A DNA stretch of 64,000 bases from JAGQPD01 sp020426865 (GCA_041399065.1 JAWKTN010000003.1:682001-746000); one strand, 5' to 3'; shown: positions 7,442 to 17,687, numbered from the stretch's first letter. Notes: generated by a model from the sequence alone, not told the origin. Numbers and translations are program-made.

Positions 7442-7969
7442 CTAGCCATCCACCCCGTCGACTTCTTCCCCTTCCCGAAATACCTCGCGCGCCGCTGCCA
7501 CTTCATGCATCGTCTTCCGACCTAACTCCTCGGCACGCTGACGGATCTCCGATTCACGTCCCACAATACATCCGAACTTCTCCGGAAAATGCTCCACCGT
7601 TTCCCCGAACGCCTCGCTCCGGATCCCTAACCGTTCCAAGATTGGCGCCAGCTCCGCCGATATCGAAGCCCTCTCCAAACGTCAATGGCGCCAACCACGG
7701 GACATCGCCATTCGGTACCCCTGCACGATATGCCGCCAACCGTAACCCAATCGACGAACACATCGATCCCTCTCCTTCACCCACTCCCGACGATGATCGT
7801 ACGAACGTCCCGTCTCCTCACACGTCCCCATCAACCGCTGACGTCGCACCGTCTGACCATAAACGTGACACAAACCCTTGCGCCCCGGCCCAAACACCTT
7901 TGCCCTGACACATCTTGACATCGCTGTGCACCTCCCTGAAAACCGCTCAGCCCACAACCCAAGCCACAC
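7442..7969 (-). pseudogene. Degenerate REP-associated Y1 (IS200-like) transposase
   Basis: The minus strand from ~7969 reads CHVYGQTVRRQRLMG...ETGRSYDHRREWVKER, which resembles the N-terminal signature of planctomycete Y1/REP-associated transposases (HVxxRCVRRxFLCG, R.YEHRRxWVxxR). The frame then breaks near 7682; the last part, in the 7678-7442 frame, reads ILERLGIRSEAFGETVEHF and later AEELGRKTMHEVAAAREVFR, resembling the C-terminal helical domain of the same group (GRxxSLxxxAxxxGRRWxxGVxxxRxxF). The HUH and tyrosine-bearing middle is missing, so the gene is internally deleted as well as frameshifted. Identification is from remembered family patterns and should be treated as tentative. Confidence 0.5.
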
Positions 7970-8298
7970 GCTCGAATCGCCACAACCGAGACAAGTGTTC
8001 CTAGTGATAGCATATACATATCACTTAAAGTGTACACATGTCAACACCCTAGCCGCGAAGATCTGCGATTTCGTGACGACAACACCCAGACCTTTCCAAC
8101 CCACATTTCCAACTCGCCGCAATTCACTCAACCGCCGAGCTTTGCCATGGCACCCAACAAACCGATTGTCCCAGTGTCGCCTCCCCTTACCCGCCCCCCC
8201 AAAGTTAAGCCGACGTACTGGCGTACCGCTTCGACCTTTGTGCCCCCGCCCGCTCCACCACTGGGAAACCAGCCCCCTGGGTGATTAAACTACTGGTT

Positions 8299-11200
8299 AT
8301 GAACACAAAAATCACCCTATGGATTGTCGCCACTACCTGTGCCATTGGGGCGACGACTCCAAGAGCCGTTGCACAGACGCAAACAGTTCGCTTCGAAAAC
8401 ATTCAGGACGTCGTTACCGATTGGAATCCAAACCAGCACCTTTACGTGCACGGAGACCTTGGCGTCGGTGCGCCCCAACTGGCGGAACTAGAGCGTTGGC
8501 TCGATGATCATGCCCCCCATTGGCTCATCGTCCTCATGCAGAGTGCCGACGGCCAGACTTATGTTTCCGCCGACGGCCAGCGTTATCGTGGTATGGATGC
8601 CGTCGAAATCGCACTCGGGCCAGGCCTCCAAAACAACACGCCAATCGGGCGATGGACCAATCCTAGATCCGGCGAAACAGACGCCGCCGTTTTCGTACTC
8701 TATTTGCGCGAACGAAAATTCAGTTACTTTGCCTCCGACGCCCAGGACCGGCGCGGTCTCGGTGAATCTCATTGGATCGGTGAACTCGATCAGCCAGCCA
8801 TCCGCGCCATGCGTGGCGGCGGACGGATAATCGATGCCGTAAAGGACACCGTCAATAATATCAACAGCGAATTGGAAAAACAGATTGATCGTGAAATTGG
8901 ACAGGCCGAACGTGCGGCTCGAGAACGTGCGCGGGCCGTCGAAGAATGCAAGGATGAAATCAAGCTGACGCGCGACCAAATCAGCAACGTCATCACTCGC
9001 CGTGACGATTTGCGAACGCAGTTTCCCAACGCGAAGGGGTCGCTTGTCACCCCCCCGACTGACCAATGGCTTGCTTCGCTCGAAACACAACAAGCGGAGC
9101 TCAGCGACGAAAACGTCCGCGAACGGGCGAACGCCATCGACCTGATCCGCGACGACGTCGTCCGAACTCTCAATGATTATGCCGACCATGCCGCTTGGCC
9201 CACTGCAGTCGCTGCCATCCAATCCCGCATGAATAACCTCCAGAACGAACTCGATGGATTCGCTACCGATTCCATCGACGTAGCTCGGCAAAAACTAACT
9301 GAGGCCTCCAATGCTCACGATAACGCTGACCCTGGCTTCATGGATCTGTATCACGATGCTGCCGGAAAGCTCGACGACGCGGAACGCCTGATTGCTGCTG
9401 AACGTCAACGTCTAGCATCGCAGGCCGCCCGCCACCAACTCATCGTACAATCCATCATCGCAACGCTTGCCGTGACGCTGTTGGCAATCATGGTTGTACT
9501 ATTCATCCTCAACCGCCGCCGCCGCGGCGCTCACGATCGTGCTATTGACGCTCTTGACCAGCGACAAAAGGCCGTGCGTGCTGAAATGGAACACGTGCTA
9601 CAGCTCATGCAACGAAGCAGCGAAATCCTCGGCTCGCGCGAAAAAGTCGCGGAACGCGGCTACAGCGGACAGACCAAGAAGCTATGCGATGAGACCTTCG
9701 ATCACGTCGACGACCTGTTGATTATGTCGGGCGAAGTAGAACGTGTGATGGACGAGGCAACTGAATTGATCCACCCCAACGATATCGCGGCCAAGGCCGT
9801 GAACATGTTCAGTAGCGCGCGCTACGAGCAGGGGATCAATCGCATCAGTGGCGAGACGTTGCGATTCCACCGCGACCGCGGACTGCCCCAAATCGTGAAA
9901 GACACAACCGATTCCGGCGAGGATCCACCTGAAGAGGTTGGACTGACATTTGAGCAGGTATTTTCGTCATTTCGCGATCACAACAAGTCTGCTTCCGAAT
10001 TGCTGAACACGCTCGAAACCAGCCTTGTCGAGGTCAACGATCGTTTGCGAGCACTCCGGGCGGATATTGATGCCCTATCGGAAACCGAACAGCAACTCTC
10101 AAAGGCGCACCAGCATGATGGGTTCTTTGACATCCGGAACTTGTTCGACACGCTGATCCCATCGATCGAAAAGGACTTCGACGAAGCGGACGACGTTTCA
10201 GCCACCGATCCGGTTCGTGCTACCCAGGTGTTTATTCCGTCTGCGACACGAAAGATTCGCGATGCCCTTGCCATCAATAGCGTGATCACCTTGGCTCGCA
10301 ACGAGATCTTTCCTGAATTCAACAAACATGCGCCACGATTGCGAACTTTGGAATATGCGACCGAATGGATCCAGACGCAAGTCGATTCGCTGGGAACAAC
10401 TGCTGACACGCTTGTGCGTGACGCCGCTCAGCGTGACATTGCGTCGGATACCTCGAACCTCGAGGCATCCATGCGGGATTTGCAAGCTCGAGTGCAAACA
10501 AGTGCGGCTCTCGCCGAACAGCTGCAAACCGAATTCGCACCCGCTATCGAGGCTCTCGAAACCGATATTGCTCACACTCGCGACACGGTCGCTCAATCCT
10601 TGAAAATCGATGCCGCTCTGGCCCTACACGAACACGACCTCGACCCCGATGTGTCCCTCGGTAGGGCACGGCAGCAGTTCGCCGCGGCACAAGCCGCCTT
10701 GCATCAGGGCGGAACGTCGGCCGCGGCCGACGCCGTTTCCGCGATCCAACAGGCATTGCAGTCAGGGAGGACAATCGTCGCCGACACCGCTGAGGCTCTT
10801 CGGACATTCGACGACACGGTTCGTCTGCGCCTTAAGGACTATGGCGATCTTCGCGATCAAATTCCGTCCCACGAACGCCAGCTCGAATCGACTCGCACAC
10901 AGTACGCCACTGCGGCTTTGCGTCTCCAAGCCGCTGACGCCGCGTACCCAGATCCCCGTGCCACGCTGGAAACGCACATGATCGGAACACGTGAACACGT
11001 CACGAATATCGAGGAACTCATCGAACGGGCCAACCGCTGGGGCAAGCAAGGCCGGCTTCTGGCGGCATCCGCTTTGCTCCGGCAGGCCAGCCTTGGCACC
11101 CAAGAGGGCAAGCAATTACTGAACGAAATGGAGAAGCATATCGCGATGCTCGACGCGCAATCATCAGCTAACTCGGCGAATCTCCAGCGAATAGACAGCC

Positions 11201-12111
11201 GAATTCAAGGCATTCGCCCCAATGTTGCCGACCGCCGGACGACTTCTGCCACGATCGCTTACTTCGAACAGCTTACTCTTGACATAACAAATGCTGAACA
11301 GGAGGTAGGGTCGGTTGCTCGAACGCGTGACCCATTCCTCAATGCCGGCCAGTTGGGTGAACTAGCGCAACGCCTCGATCAACTCGAAGCATTGATCGCC
11401 GCAGACCGCAATGCTCATGCGGAAGCCACACGCGCTGTCAGTGGTGCCGCAACTCAATTGCAGTCGGCTCAGCACTGGATTCAGCAGGCACGCAATGATG
11501 GCATCCCGGACAGCCGAACTACGACCACCTGCATTCAAAACATTTTGGCCCTGGAAAACGATTTGCAACAGACCCGTGCCGGACTCGACGATCCCCATGG
11601 CGACTGGAAGCATGTGGACGAAAACGCGGCCCGAATCAACGGCCAGCTGGGTGTCGAGGCGGCACGATTGCGTGGCGACCTCCAATTAGCAGAGCAGTCG
11701 ATGGAATTGTTGCGACGCGCGTCGCAACAGGTTTTCCAGGCCACCCGCTGGACAGGCAGTTACGGTGTCAATCTTCCCGGCTCACCGGGCTCCGGAGAAC
11801 TCGAACGTGCCCGCCGGGCATTGCAGACCGGCGACTATTCGATGATGATGCAACTGGCTCAGGCCGCCGCAATGGTGGCACAACAGGCAGTCCAACAGGC
11901 GGAGCGCGAAGTGGAGCGTAAACGTAGGGAAGAAGAGCGAAAGGCCGAAGAAGAACGGCGTCGCAGAAGTCGCTCGATGCATACCGGCGGCGGCAACATT
12001 TCGTTTGGAGGGGGCGGGATCTCCATGGGCGGCGGTGGTTTCTCTTCCGGATCGCGCGGCTCATCGGGAGGTTCACCGTCCGGGTCGGGATTCAGCCGAT
12101 CCGGATGGTGA
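8299..12111 (+). CDS. Giant coiled-coil membrane protein with TPM-like N-terminus and Gly/Ser-rich tail
   Basis: About 1270 residues. The ATG at 8299 opens a signal peptide ending near AVAQ; a GTG at 8281 in frame would place six extra residues before it. Residues ~25-175 form a compact extracytoplasmic domain whose position, combined with the tail GGGNISFGGGG...FSRSGW, recalls TPM/YgcG-type proteins (signal, TPM domain, transmembrane helix, Gly-rich end); this is an inference. Residues ~180-375 are charged coiled coil, ~380-402 a transmembrane helix (IVQSIIATLAVTLLAIMVVL) followed by RRRRG, and ~410-1215 a very long helical region, presumably cytoplasmic. Near the end EREVERKRREEERKAEEERRRR is strongly charged. 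The protein is followed by tmk and other + strand genes. Function unknown; a structural or scaffold role at the membrane is suggested only by architecture. Confidence 0.75.
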   Translation: MNTKITLWIVATTCAIGATTPRAVAQTQTVRFENIQDVVTDWNPNQHLYVHGDLGVGAPQLAELERWLDDHAPHWLIVLMQSADGQTYVSADGQRYRGMDAVEIALGPGLQNNTPIGRWTNPRSGETDAAVFVLYLRERKFSYFASDAQDRRGLGESHWIGELDQPAIRAMRGGGRIIDAVKDTVNNINSELEKQIDREIGQAERAARERARAVEECKDEIKLTRDQISNVITRRDDLRTQFPNAKGSLVTPPTDQWLASLETQQAELSDENVRERANAIDLIRDDVVRTLNDYADHAAWPTAVAAIQSRMNNLQNELDGFATDSIDVARQKLTEASNAHDNADPGFMDLYHDAAGKLDDAERLIAAERQRLASQAARHQLIVQSIIATLAVTLLAIMVVLFILNRRRRGAHDRAIDALDQRQKAVRAEMEHVLQLMQRSSEILGSREKVAERGYSGQTKKLCDETFDHVDDLLIMSGEVERVMDEATELIHPNDIAAKAVNMFSSARYEQGINRISGETLRFHRDRGLPQIVKDTTDSGEDPPEEVGLTFEQVFSSFRDHNKSASELLNTLETSLVEVNDRLRALRADIDALSETEQQLSKAHQHDGFFDIRNLFDTLIPSIEKDFDEADDVSATDPVRATQVFIPSATRKIRDALAINSVITLARNEIFPEFNKHAPRLRTLEYATEWIQTQVDSLGTTADTLVRDAAQRDIASDTSNLEASMRDLQARVQTSAALAEQLQTEFAPAIEALETDIAHTRDTVAQSLKIDAALALHEHDLDPDVSLGRARQQFAAAQAALHQGGTSAAADAVSAIQQALQSGRTIVADTAEALRTFDDTVRLRLKDYGDLRDQIPSHERQLESTRTQYATAALRLQAADAAYPDPRATLETHMIGTREHVTNIEELIERANRWGKQGRLLAASALLRQASLGTQEGKQLLNEMEKHIAMLDAQSSANSANLQRIDSRIQGIRPNVADRRTTSATIAYFEQLTLDITNAEQEVGSVARTRDPFLNAGQLGELAQRLDQLEALIAADRNAHAEATRAVSGAATQLQSAQHWIQQARNDGIPDSRTTTTCIQNILALENDLQQTRAGLDDPHGDWKHVDENAARINGQLGVEAARLRGDLQLAEQSMELLRRASQQVFQATRWTGSYGVNLPGSPGSGELERARRALQTGDYSMMMQLAQAAAMVAQQAVQQAEREVERKRREEERKAEEERRRRSRSMHTGGGNISFGGGGISMGGGGFSSGSRGSSGGSPSGSGFSRSGW

Positions 12112-12263
12112 ACCCGTCGCTGGAAGCACAAGTCCACGATATGATGGTGGAAATAACGGAGACAATGATCTGATCGCGCATGATGTCGCGGTATTCCGCA
12201 AGTCCTCTTGCCTGTTTCCGCGCATTATTGTTGATCTGCCATTGAACAGATTCGGAACCTAAC

Positions 12264-12887
12264 ATGCCTTTGTCAGCAAGCCTTTTCTTCACGTTCGATG
12301 GTATCGATGGTACCGGAAAATCGACACAAGCCAGACTATTCGCGGAGTGGCTTGAGTCTCGCGGACACGATGTTGTTCAATGCCGTGACCCGGGCAGCAC
12401 GGAACTTGGAGAGCAAATACGAAGCATCCTTTTGACGCACTCGAGTCTCACCATCGGTAGTCGCAGCGAAACTCTGCTTTACATGGCCGCACGCGCCCAA
12501 CTTGTTGAAGAAGTCATTCAACCCGCTTTGTCGTCCGGGAAAGCAGTCGTTTCCGATCGCTTTCTCCTCGCCAATGTTGTCTACCAGGCCCACGCCGGCG
12601 GGCTCGACGCACCACAAGTGTGGCAAGTTGGCGCGTTTGCCACAAGTGGCATGCAGCCTCTTCGTACCTACTTGCTGGATCTGGACGTGGAACTGGCGGC
12701 ATCACGCCTGAAGGGAGACGCGGACCGCATGGAGCGCCGAGGAACGAAGTATTTTGAAGCCGTCAGGAACGGCTTTCTTACCGAGGCGTCACAGCAGCCT
12801 GATCGAATCGCAATCATCGACGCCCGCCATTCGATCGACGAGATTCAGCTCGCCATTCGCCAGGACGCAGAGAAACTGGGAGCCTGA
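12264..12887 (+). CDS. tmk: Thymidylate kinase
   Basis: 207 residues, the usual length. It phosphorylates dTMP to dTDP with ATP, an essential step of dTTP synthesis in the cytoplasm. Visible motifs: P-loop FDGIDGTGKST near the N-terminus, CRDPGSTELGEQIR (DR(E/P)PG-type motif contacting dTMP), VSDRFLLANVVYQ (DRY-like motif with F in place of Y) and a LID region DADRMERRGTKYFEAVRNGF. The ATG at 12264 leaves five residues before the beta strand that leads into the P-loop. The gene sits between the giant coiled-coil protein and a Ser/Thr kinase 19 bp downstream, probably cotranscribed. Confidence 0.93.
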   Translation: MPLSASLFFTFDGIDGTGKSTQARLFAEWLESRGHDVVQCRDPGSTELGEQIRSILLTHSSLTIGSRSETLLYMAARAQLVEEVIQPALSSGKAVVSDRFLLANVVYQAHAGGLDAPQVWQVGAFATSGMQPLRTYLLDLDVELAASRLKGDADRMERRGTKYFEAVRNGFLTEASQQPDRIAIIDARHSIDEIQLAIRQDAEKLGA

Positions 12888-12906
12888 CGGAGTAACCATC
12901 GTAAGC

Positions 12907-14739
12907 ATGCCCATCGACCAACTCGGACCATACAAAATCTCCAAAACGCTCGGACGAGGCGGAATGGGGGCGGTCTATCTCGGTACCGACGAGCGGACTG
13001 GCGAATCGGTTGCCGTCAAAGTCCTCACGCCTGCGTTGGTAGAACACGAGACTTTTCGCGAACGATTTAAGGCCGAAATCGCTTCGCTCGAAAAACTTCG
13101 ACATCCGAACATCGTCCAACTCTTTGGTTACGGCGAACAGGACCAGTACCTCTACTATGCCATGGAACTCGTCGATGGAACCAGCTTGCAGGACGAATTG
13201 TCGGCATCCAGACGTTTTGATTGGCGTGAGGTAGTACGCCTTGGCGTTGACATTTGCCGGGCACTCAAGCATGCCCATGACCATGGGATCATTCACCGTG
13301 ACATCAAGCCGGCGAATCTGTTGCTGACGAGTGAAGAACAAATCAAACTGTCAGATTTTGGAATCGCCAAGCTATTTGGCAACACGCATATGACGGCAGA
13401 TGGTGGGATCCTGGGGACTGCCGATTACATGTCCCCCGAACAGGCAATGGGGCAACCTGCGACACCTCGCTGCGACATCTACAGCCTCGGCAGCGTTCTC
13501 TACGCTCTGCTAGCTGGCCGACCGCCTTTCGTCGGGAAATCATTGCCGGAGGTGATCCACAAGCTGCGATACGACGCTCCCTACCCTGTCCGCCGATTTG
13601 CTCCAGATACCCCCGAGGCTCTAGAGCAACTTTTGGAAAGCCTGCTGTCCAAAGACCCACAGGATCGAGTCCCGACCGCAATCGCCCTGGCCCATCGACT
13701 GCAACAAATCCGGGATGCCCTCACGATCTCGACCTCCAATGGCGATGACTCTCCGCACGGAAATGTCACGCACGGTAATTCACCGCACCGTGGCTCGCTC
13801 CAACCAGATTCGACTCCCGATTTCCTCACGCAAGACTCGGCATTGCGACATCTCCGACAAGCGGACGAGTTGGCAAGTCGCGAAACAGCCGCCATGCCTT
13901 CCGACAACATTCCCGTACAAGAGTCCTCGGCATCGACACATTCGGAATTGCGAACATCGAGCACACACCGAGAGTCGATTCCAGCATTCACGCAAGTGAG
14001 CCCCCAACCTGCCTCGCGACATGTGCGTCGAGAATCGGGATGGCAACGTTGGGGGGCAGCCTTGGCATCGGTGCCGCTCCTCGTGGGCCTCAGTGCGATC
14101 GTATATTGGGCACTTCGCCCACCCACTGCCGAGCAACTCGCAAGTCGCATTGAATCGCAACTCGACGATGACTCCCCCGATGCTATTCTTCATCTGGAGT
14201 CCGACGTTAACTTGTTTCTCGATCGCTTTCCGAACGATCCTCATCGCGAGTCCATCGAAGATCTGTCCGATCGTATCGATGCCCTCAAATGGGAACGGAG
14301 ATTGATTCTCCGCGCGCGGCAGATGCATTCCGCCACGGACCTTTCCGCTTTGGAGCAGGCCCTATTGAACGCCATCCGGCTTAAAGACACTGATTTGTCT
14401 AATGCAGCTTCGCACTTCCAAGCGATTGTGGACGTCTACGAATCTACCGACGGGGACTCGGAAACCGCCCATGGCGTCGCGTTCGCTCGTCGGCAACTCG
14501 AAATCCTCAATGCCGATATCCATTCCTGGACTGAGACACGTCTGGAGTTGCTCCATGCCAAAATGACTCGCGCCGAATCACTGGCGACGGACCATCCGCA
14601 AGAAGCTGCGGCCATCTATCGCGGCATCCTGGTACTGTATGCCGACGCACCGTGGGCCGCGGACATCGTCCAACAAGCACGAAGCCGACTGCAAGGCCTG
14701 TCACAGCATGTGAATTCCGAAAACGCGTCCGACAACTGA
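12907..14739 (+). CDS. Transmembrane Ser/Thr protein kinase (PknB/Hanks type)
   Basis: 610 residues from ATG 12907 (MPIDQLGPYKISKTLGRGG), which follows tmk by 19 bp; an upstream in-frame extension would overlap tmk and carries no kinase sequence. Kinase domain ~residues 7-265: Gly-rich loop GRGGMGAVYLG, catalytic Lys in AVKVL, HRDIKPANLL catalytic loop, SDFGIAKLFG (DFG) and GTADYMSPEQ, all key residues intact. A Ser/Thr/His-rich, low-complexity juxtamembrane linker (~280-375) leads to one membrane helix (~383-403, ASVPLLVGLSAIVYWAL) and a helical C-terminal region of ~200 residues outside the membrane, with no PASTA repeats. Such kinases are very abundant in planctomycetes. Substrates are unknown; the adjacent large coiled-coil proteins are candidates by position only. 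Confidence 0.9.
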   Translation: MPIDQLGPYKISKTLGRGGMGAVYLGTDERTGESVAVKVLTPALVEHETFRERFKAEIASLEKLRHPNIVQLFGYGEQDQYLYYAMELVDGTSLQDELSASRRFDWREVVRLGVDICRALKHAHDHGIIHRDIKPANLLLTSEEQIKLSDFGIAKLFGNTHMTADGGILGTADYMSPEQAMGQPATPRCDIYSLGSVLYALLAGRPPFVGKSLPEVIHKLRYDAPYPVRRFAPDTPEALEQLLESLLSKDPQDRVPTAIALAHRLQQIRDALTISTSNGDDSPHGNVTHGNSPHRGSLQPDSTPDFLTQDSALRHLRQADELASRETAAMPSDNIPVQESSASTHSELRTSSTHRESIPAFTQVSPQPASRHVRRESGWQRWGAALASVPLLVGLSAIVYWALRPPTAEQLASRIESQLDDDSPDAILHLESDVNLFLDRFPNDPHRESIEDLSDRIDALKWERRLILRARQMHSATDLSALEQALLNAIRLKDTDLSNAASHFQAIVDVYESTDGDSETAHGVAFARRQLEILNADIHSWTETRLELLHAKMTRAESLATDHPQEAAAIYRGILVLYADAPWAADIVQQARSRLQGLSQHVNSENASDN

Positions 14740-14782
14740 TAACCACTCTCCAATACTTTCTCCAATCCAGTGACCATACCAA

Positions 14783-15832
14783 ATGTTGACGCGCAATGTC
14801 CGCATGTACCGCATTAACTTCGCCGCAATCGGCATCGCCCTGATGTTCGCCCAGACTGGCTGCCTTACGTCGCCAAAGGATGGTACCCAAATCATCGTGT
14901 ACACGGCGCATGACCAGACGTTTTCTGAACCGATCCTGCAATCGTTCGAGGCACGAACGAACGTCCATGTTCGCGCCAAATTCGACGTTGAATCCACCAA
15001 AACCGTGGGGCTTGTGAATGAAATCATGGCTGAGTCATCGCGGCCAAGGTGCGATGTTTTTTGGAATAATGAGATCCTCAATAGTCTGCGATTGAAGAAG
15101 GCAGGCCTGTTAGACGTCTATTTTCCGGCAATCGCAAAGGACTATCCCGAACACTACCAGGACACCGACGGCACCTGGTACGGGTTTGCAGCACGAGCGA
15201 GAATTCTGCTCTACAACACGGAACTGTTGGACGAATCGCCGCTTCCAGAGTCGATTTACGATTTGGCGAATGAACGTTGGAAAGGCAAGATCGGCATCGC
15301 GAAACCGCTATTTGGCACGACGGCAACCCATGTGGCATGCCTTTTTTCGGCAGTCGGCCCCGACGAGGCGAGACGGCTGTTGGATGGCATCAAGGCAAAT
15401 CAAGTTCAAATTCTGGGAGGAAACAAACGAGTCGCCGAGGCAGTCGCCCACGGACAATTGGCATTTGGTTTGACGGATACTGATGACGCCATGTCGATGA
15501 TCCGACAAGGTTACCCGGTGGACATCGTCTATCCGGACCAACGACCGGATCAGGTTGGCACGCTCTTTATTCCCAACACCGTTTGCGTGATCAAGAACGG
15601 TCCACATCCGACGGAAGCAAGGAAAATGGTAGATTTTCTGCTCAGTCCGGAGGTAGAGATCGCGTTGGCCAAGGGCCCATCCGCACAGGTCCCGTTGAAT
15701 TCGAAAGTGACCGTGACTCCAGCGGTCAAGACGCCGACGACCATCAAGGCGATGCGAGTTTCCTTTCAAAACGCAGCCGATGCGTGGGACTCGGCGTCCG
15801 ATTATGTGCAACACGGGTTCCTCGCCGAATGA
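14783..15832 (+). CDS. Iron(III)-type ABC transporter solute-binding lipoprotein
   Basis: 349 residues. Start ATG 14783 or 14804 (MYRINF...); both precede a lipoprotein signal with lipobox MFAQTGC. The body is family-1 solute-binding protein of the FbpA/AfuA kind: IIVYTAHDQTFSEPILQSFEARTNVHVRAKFD, then RPRCDVFWNNEI, WYGFAARARILLYNTELL, RWKGKIGIAKPLFGTTATHV, FGLTDTDDAMSM, FIPNTVCVIKNGPHP. Family members capture ferric iron or small anions in the periplasm for an ABC importer. No permease is adjacent; the only ABC ATPase in the window (53870-52749) lies 37 kb away. The substrate is therefore inferred only from family resemblance. Confidence 0.8.
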   Translation: MLTRNVRMYRINFAAIGIALMFAQTGCLTSPKDGTQIIVYTAHDQTFSEPILQSFEARTNVHVRAKFDVESTKTVGLVNEIMAESSRPRCDVFWNNEILNSLRLKKAGLLDVYFPAIAKDYPEHYQDTDGTWYGFAARARILLYNTELLDESPLPESIYDLANERWKGKIGIAKPLFGTTATHVACLFSAVGPDEARRLLDGIKANQVQILGGNKRVAEAVAHGQLAFGLTDTDDAMSMIRQGYPVDIVYPDQRPDQVGTLFIPNTVCVIKNGPHPTEARKMVDFLLSPEVEIALAKGPSAQVPLNSKVTVTPAVKTPTTIKAMRVSFQNAADAWDSASDYVQHGFLAE

Positions 15833-15954
15833 TCGACTTCCATTCGAAAACCGTGGTTGACCGTCGCCCGATGTTCGCTGGCGGTCGCGGTTTCGATCTG
15901 ATATCCTGTGTCGCGCTCGGTAGTTGCTGTTGGTAACGCGGGAGTTCGGAAAAC

Positions 15955-17634
15955 ATGACGCAACAAGATTGGCTTGAACGTCTACAGGAGGCCACGGAGT
16001 ATCGCGAGCTGCAAGCGATCTTTTCGGAAATCGCGGCCGTCGCCCGGCGGGCAGGACGTGATCCTCAATTGGCGGCTTCCATCGACGAAGCAATTCGGCG
16101 TATCGAGCAGGAGCGATTGCGAGACGAAACAAGCTTGCAGGATGCACAGCAGCAACACAACGAGTTCAAACAACAGCAAAGTGGCGTCGTCGGCTGGTTC
16201 AAACGGCACCTACCTTTCACCGAAGCGCGCAAGCAAGACAAGGCACATCAGCAAGAAATCAATGAGCAGCGTGCCGAGGTTCTTGCGGACAATCTGATCA
16301 TAGCCCGAGCCCAAATGCTGAAAGAACAGTTACTTGAACCGGACCAACGCCGATGCGGACACGATGCTGGCAGTTGGCAACAGCAGCTAGGTTCGCACGA
16401 CTCCCCCCGCCTGATCGCCGAATACGCCACACAGGCACGTCGCTTGGAACAGGAGAACATTGTCCACAAGGCGTTTGTCGACGCCCTTCGACACGACATC
16501 GAGGCATTTGCCGGAGCGGCTTTTTCGCGGCCCGAAGATCAACACCGCAAGAATTCCGATTTGTCGGCTGCCCGGGGAGAACTGGAATCTGTCGCACGGG
16601 ATTTGACGAGTAAGCAGACGCTCTTCGAAGGCTCGCTGAAGAGGATGGGCGATCTTGTTCGTGACGAGCTGCTGCAATCGCACCAAGACTACCGCGACCT
16701 GTCGCAGAGAATTGGTCGCACGAAGGGACTCGATCATTGCGTAGAGACAATTCAATCGATCGGCCGGGACTTGACGGAATCAGCGACGGCCGCCGGCGAG
16801 AAAGCCACCCAATTGGCGGCGATTCCAGATCGTCGACATCAATTGCAGCGAGACCTCGAGCAATCTCAATGGCAGGCGCGAGAACGGGCCGAGCAGCATG
16901 AGGCAATGCTGGCCCGACACCGCGACCAGGCAACACGCTACGCCGAACTCCAGTCGCAGCTGAACAAAGTGCAGGCTGCCGCACAGGCAGCCCACCGCTT
17001 GTACCAAGCCTACCTTGCCGAAACCGGGCAAAGCGAAACAGATACCACGACAATGTCACCGGAGGCTTCTCCGGTTGCCAGCGAACATTTGCGATGCCAA
17101 CAAGAGCTACAAATGGCTCAGCGAAACATCGAAAGTTTCTTGCCGGACTATGAAGCGGCTCGCCGCGAGCTGCAGTCCGCTGAATCCGCTGCAACCCAAG
17201 AAAAGGAACGCGAATTTCATCTCGCGCAGCAACTCAGTGACCTGCAAAAGAATCAGTCGGCCGTAGCTCACCAGATGGAAGATCACCACCAGCAAATGCA
17301 CGAGCTCTCGCAACGGTTGCGTCCGTTGTTGGAGGATTTTGATCGTTTTTCCCAGGAATGGGGCTTCTCGGGGAAACTCCAACAGATGATCCGTCGATCG
17401 TCCTCCCACCGTGGCACTCACGACCTTTTGCCGTCGCCGTCGGGAAACGACAGCGTCGAGTGGAATGCGGCTCGGGAACGGTATGAAGAATTGTCCCGCG
17501 CTATCGCGGCTGATGCCGATAAACTTGAACGACAGTTCAAGGCGGATCGGGAACAAGCCCGGCAGATTTGGCACGAGCGCTGCCAGCAACTCCTCGGGGA
17601 TGACTTGGCAAAACGAATCGCAACCGCCGGCTGA
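15955..17634 (+). CDS. Soluble long coiled-coil protein, unknown function
   Basis: 559 residues, start ATG 15955 (MTQQDWLERLQEATEYRELQ). No signal peptide or membrane segment. Apart from a short GWFKRHLPFTEARKQDK segment (~80-96) that could be amphipathic, nearly the whole protein is charged helix with heptad-like spacing and high Gln/Ala/Glu/Arg (e.g. AARRELQSAESAATQEKERE). No nucleotide-binding or catalytic motif was seen, so it is not an SMC ATPase. It is the last gene of the + strand cluster that starts with the giant coiled-coil protein and is convergent with the small lipoprotein gene at 18044-17688. Confidence 0.72.
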   Translation: MTQQDWLERLQEATEYRELQAIFSEIAAVARRAGRDPQLAASIDEAIRRIEQERLRDETSLQDAQQQHNEFKQQQSGVVGWFKRHLPFTEARKQDKAHQQEINEQRAEVLADNLIIARAQMLKEQLLEPDQRRCGHDAGSWQQQLGSHDSPRLIAEYATQARRLEQENIVHKAFVDALRHDIEAFAGAAFSRPEDQHRKNSDLSAARGELESVARDLTSKQTLFEGSLKRMGDLVRDELLQSHQDYRDLSQRIGRTKGLDHCVETIQSIGRDLTESATAAGEKATQLAAIPDRRHQLQRDLEQSQWQARERAEQHEAMLARHRDQATRYAELQSQLNKVQAAAQAAHRLYQAYLAETGQSETDTTTMSPEASPVASEHLRCQQELQMAQRNIESFLPDYEAARRELQSAESAATQEKEREFHLAQQLSDLQKNQSAVAHQMEDHHQQMHELSQRLRPLLEDFDRFSQEWGFSGKLQQMIRRSSSHRGTHDLLPSPSGNDSVEWNAARERYEELSRAIAADADKLERQFKADREQARQIWHERCQQLLGDDLAKRIATAG

Positions 17635-17687
17635 TCCGATCCCAGGGGAAATCCCCATCGAATGGCCTTGGGTCGCCCGCGAGATGA

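Noticed and set aside
7357..7908. 183-codon Pro/Thr-rich + strand frame
   Set aside because: Antisense to the decayed Y1 transposase, where the minus strand has recognisable protein pattern.
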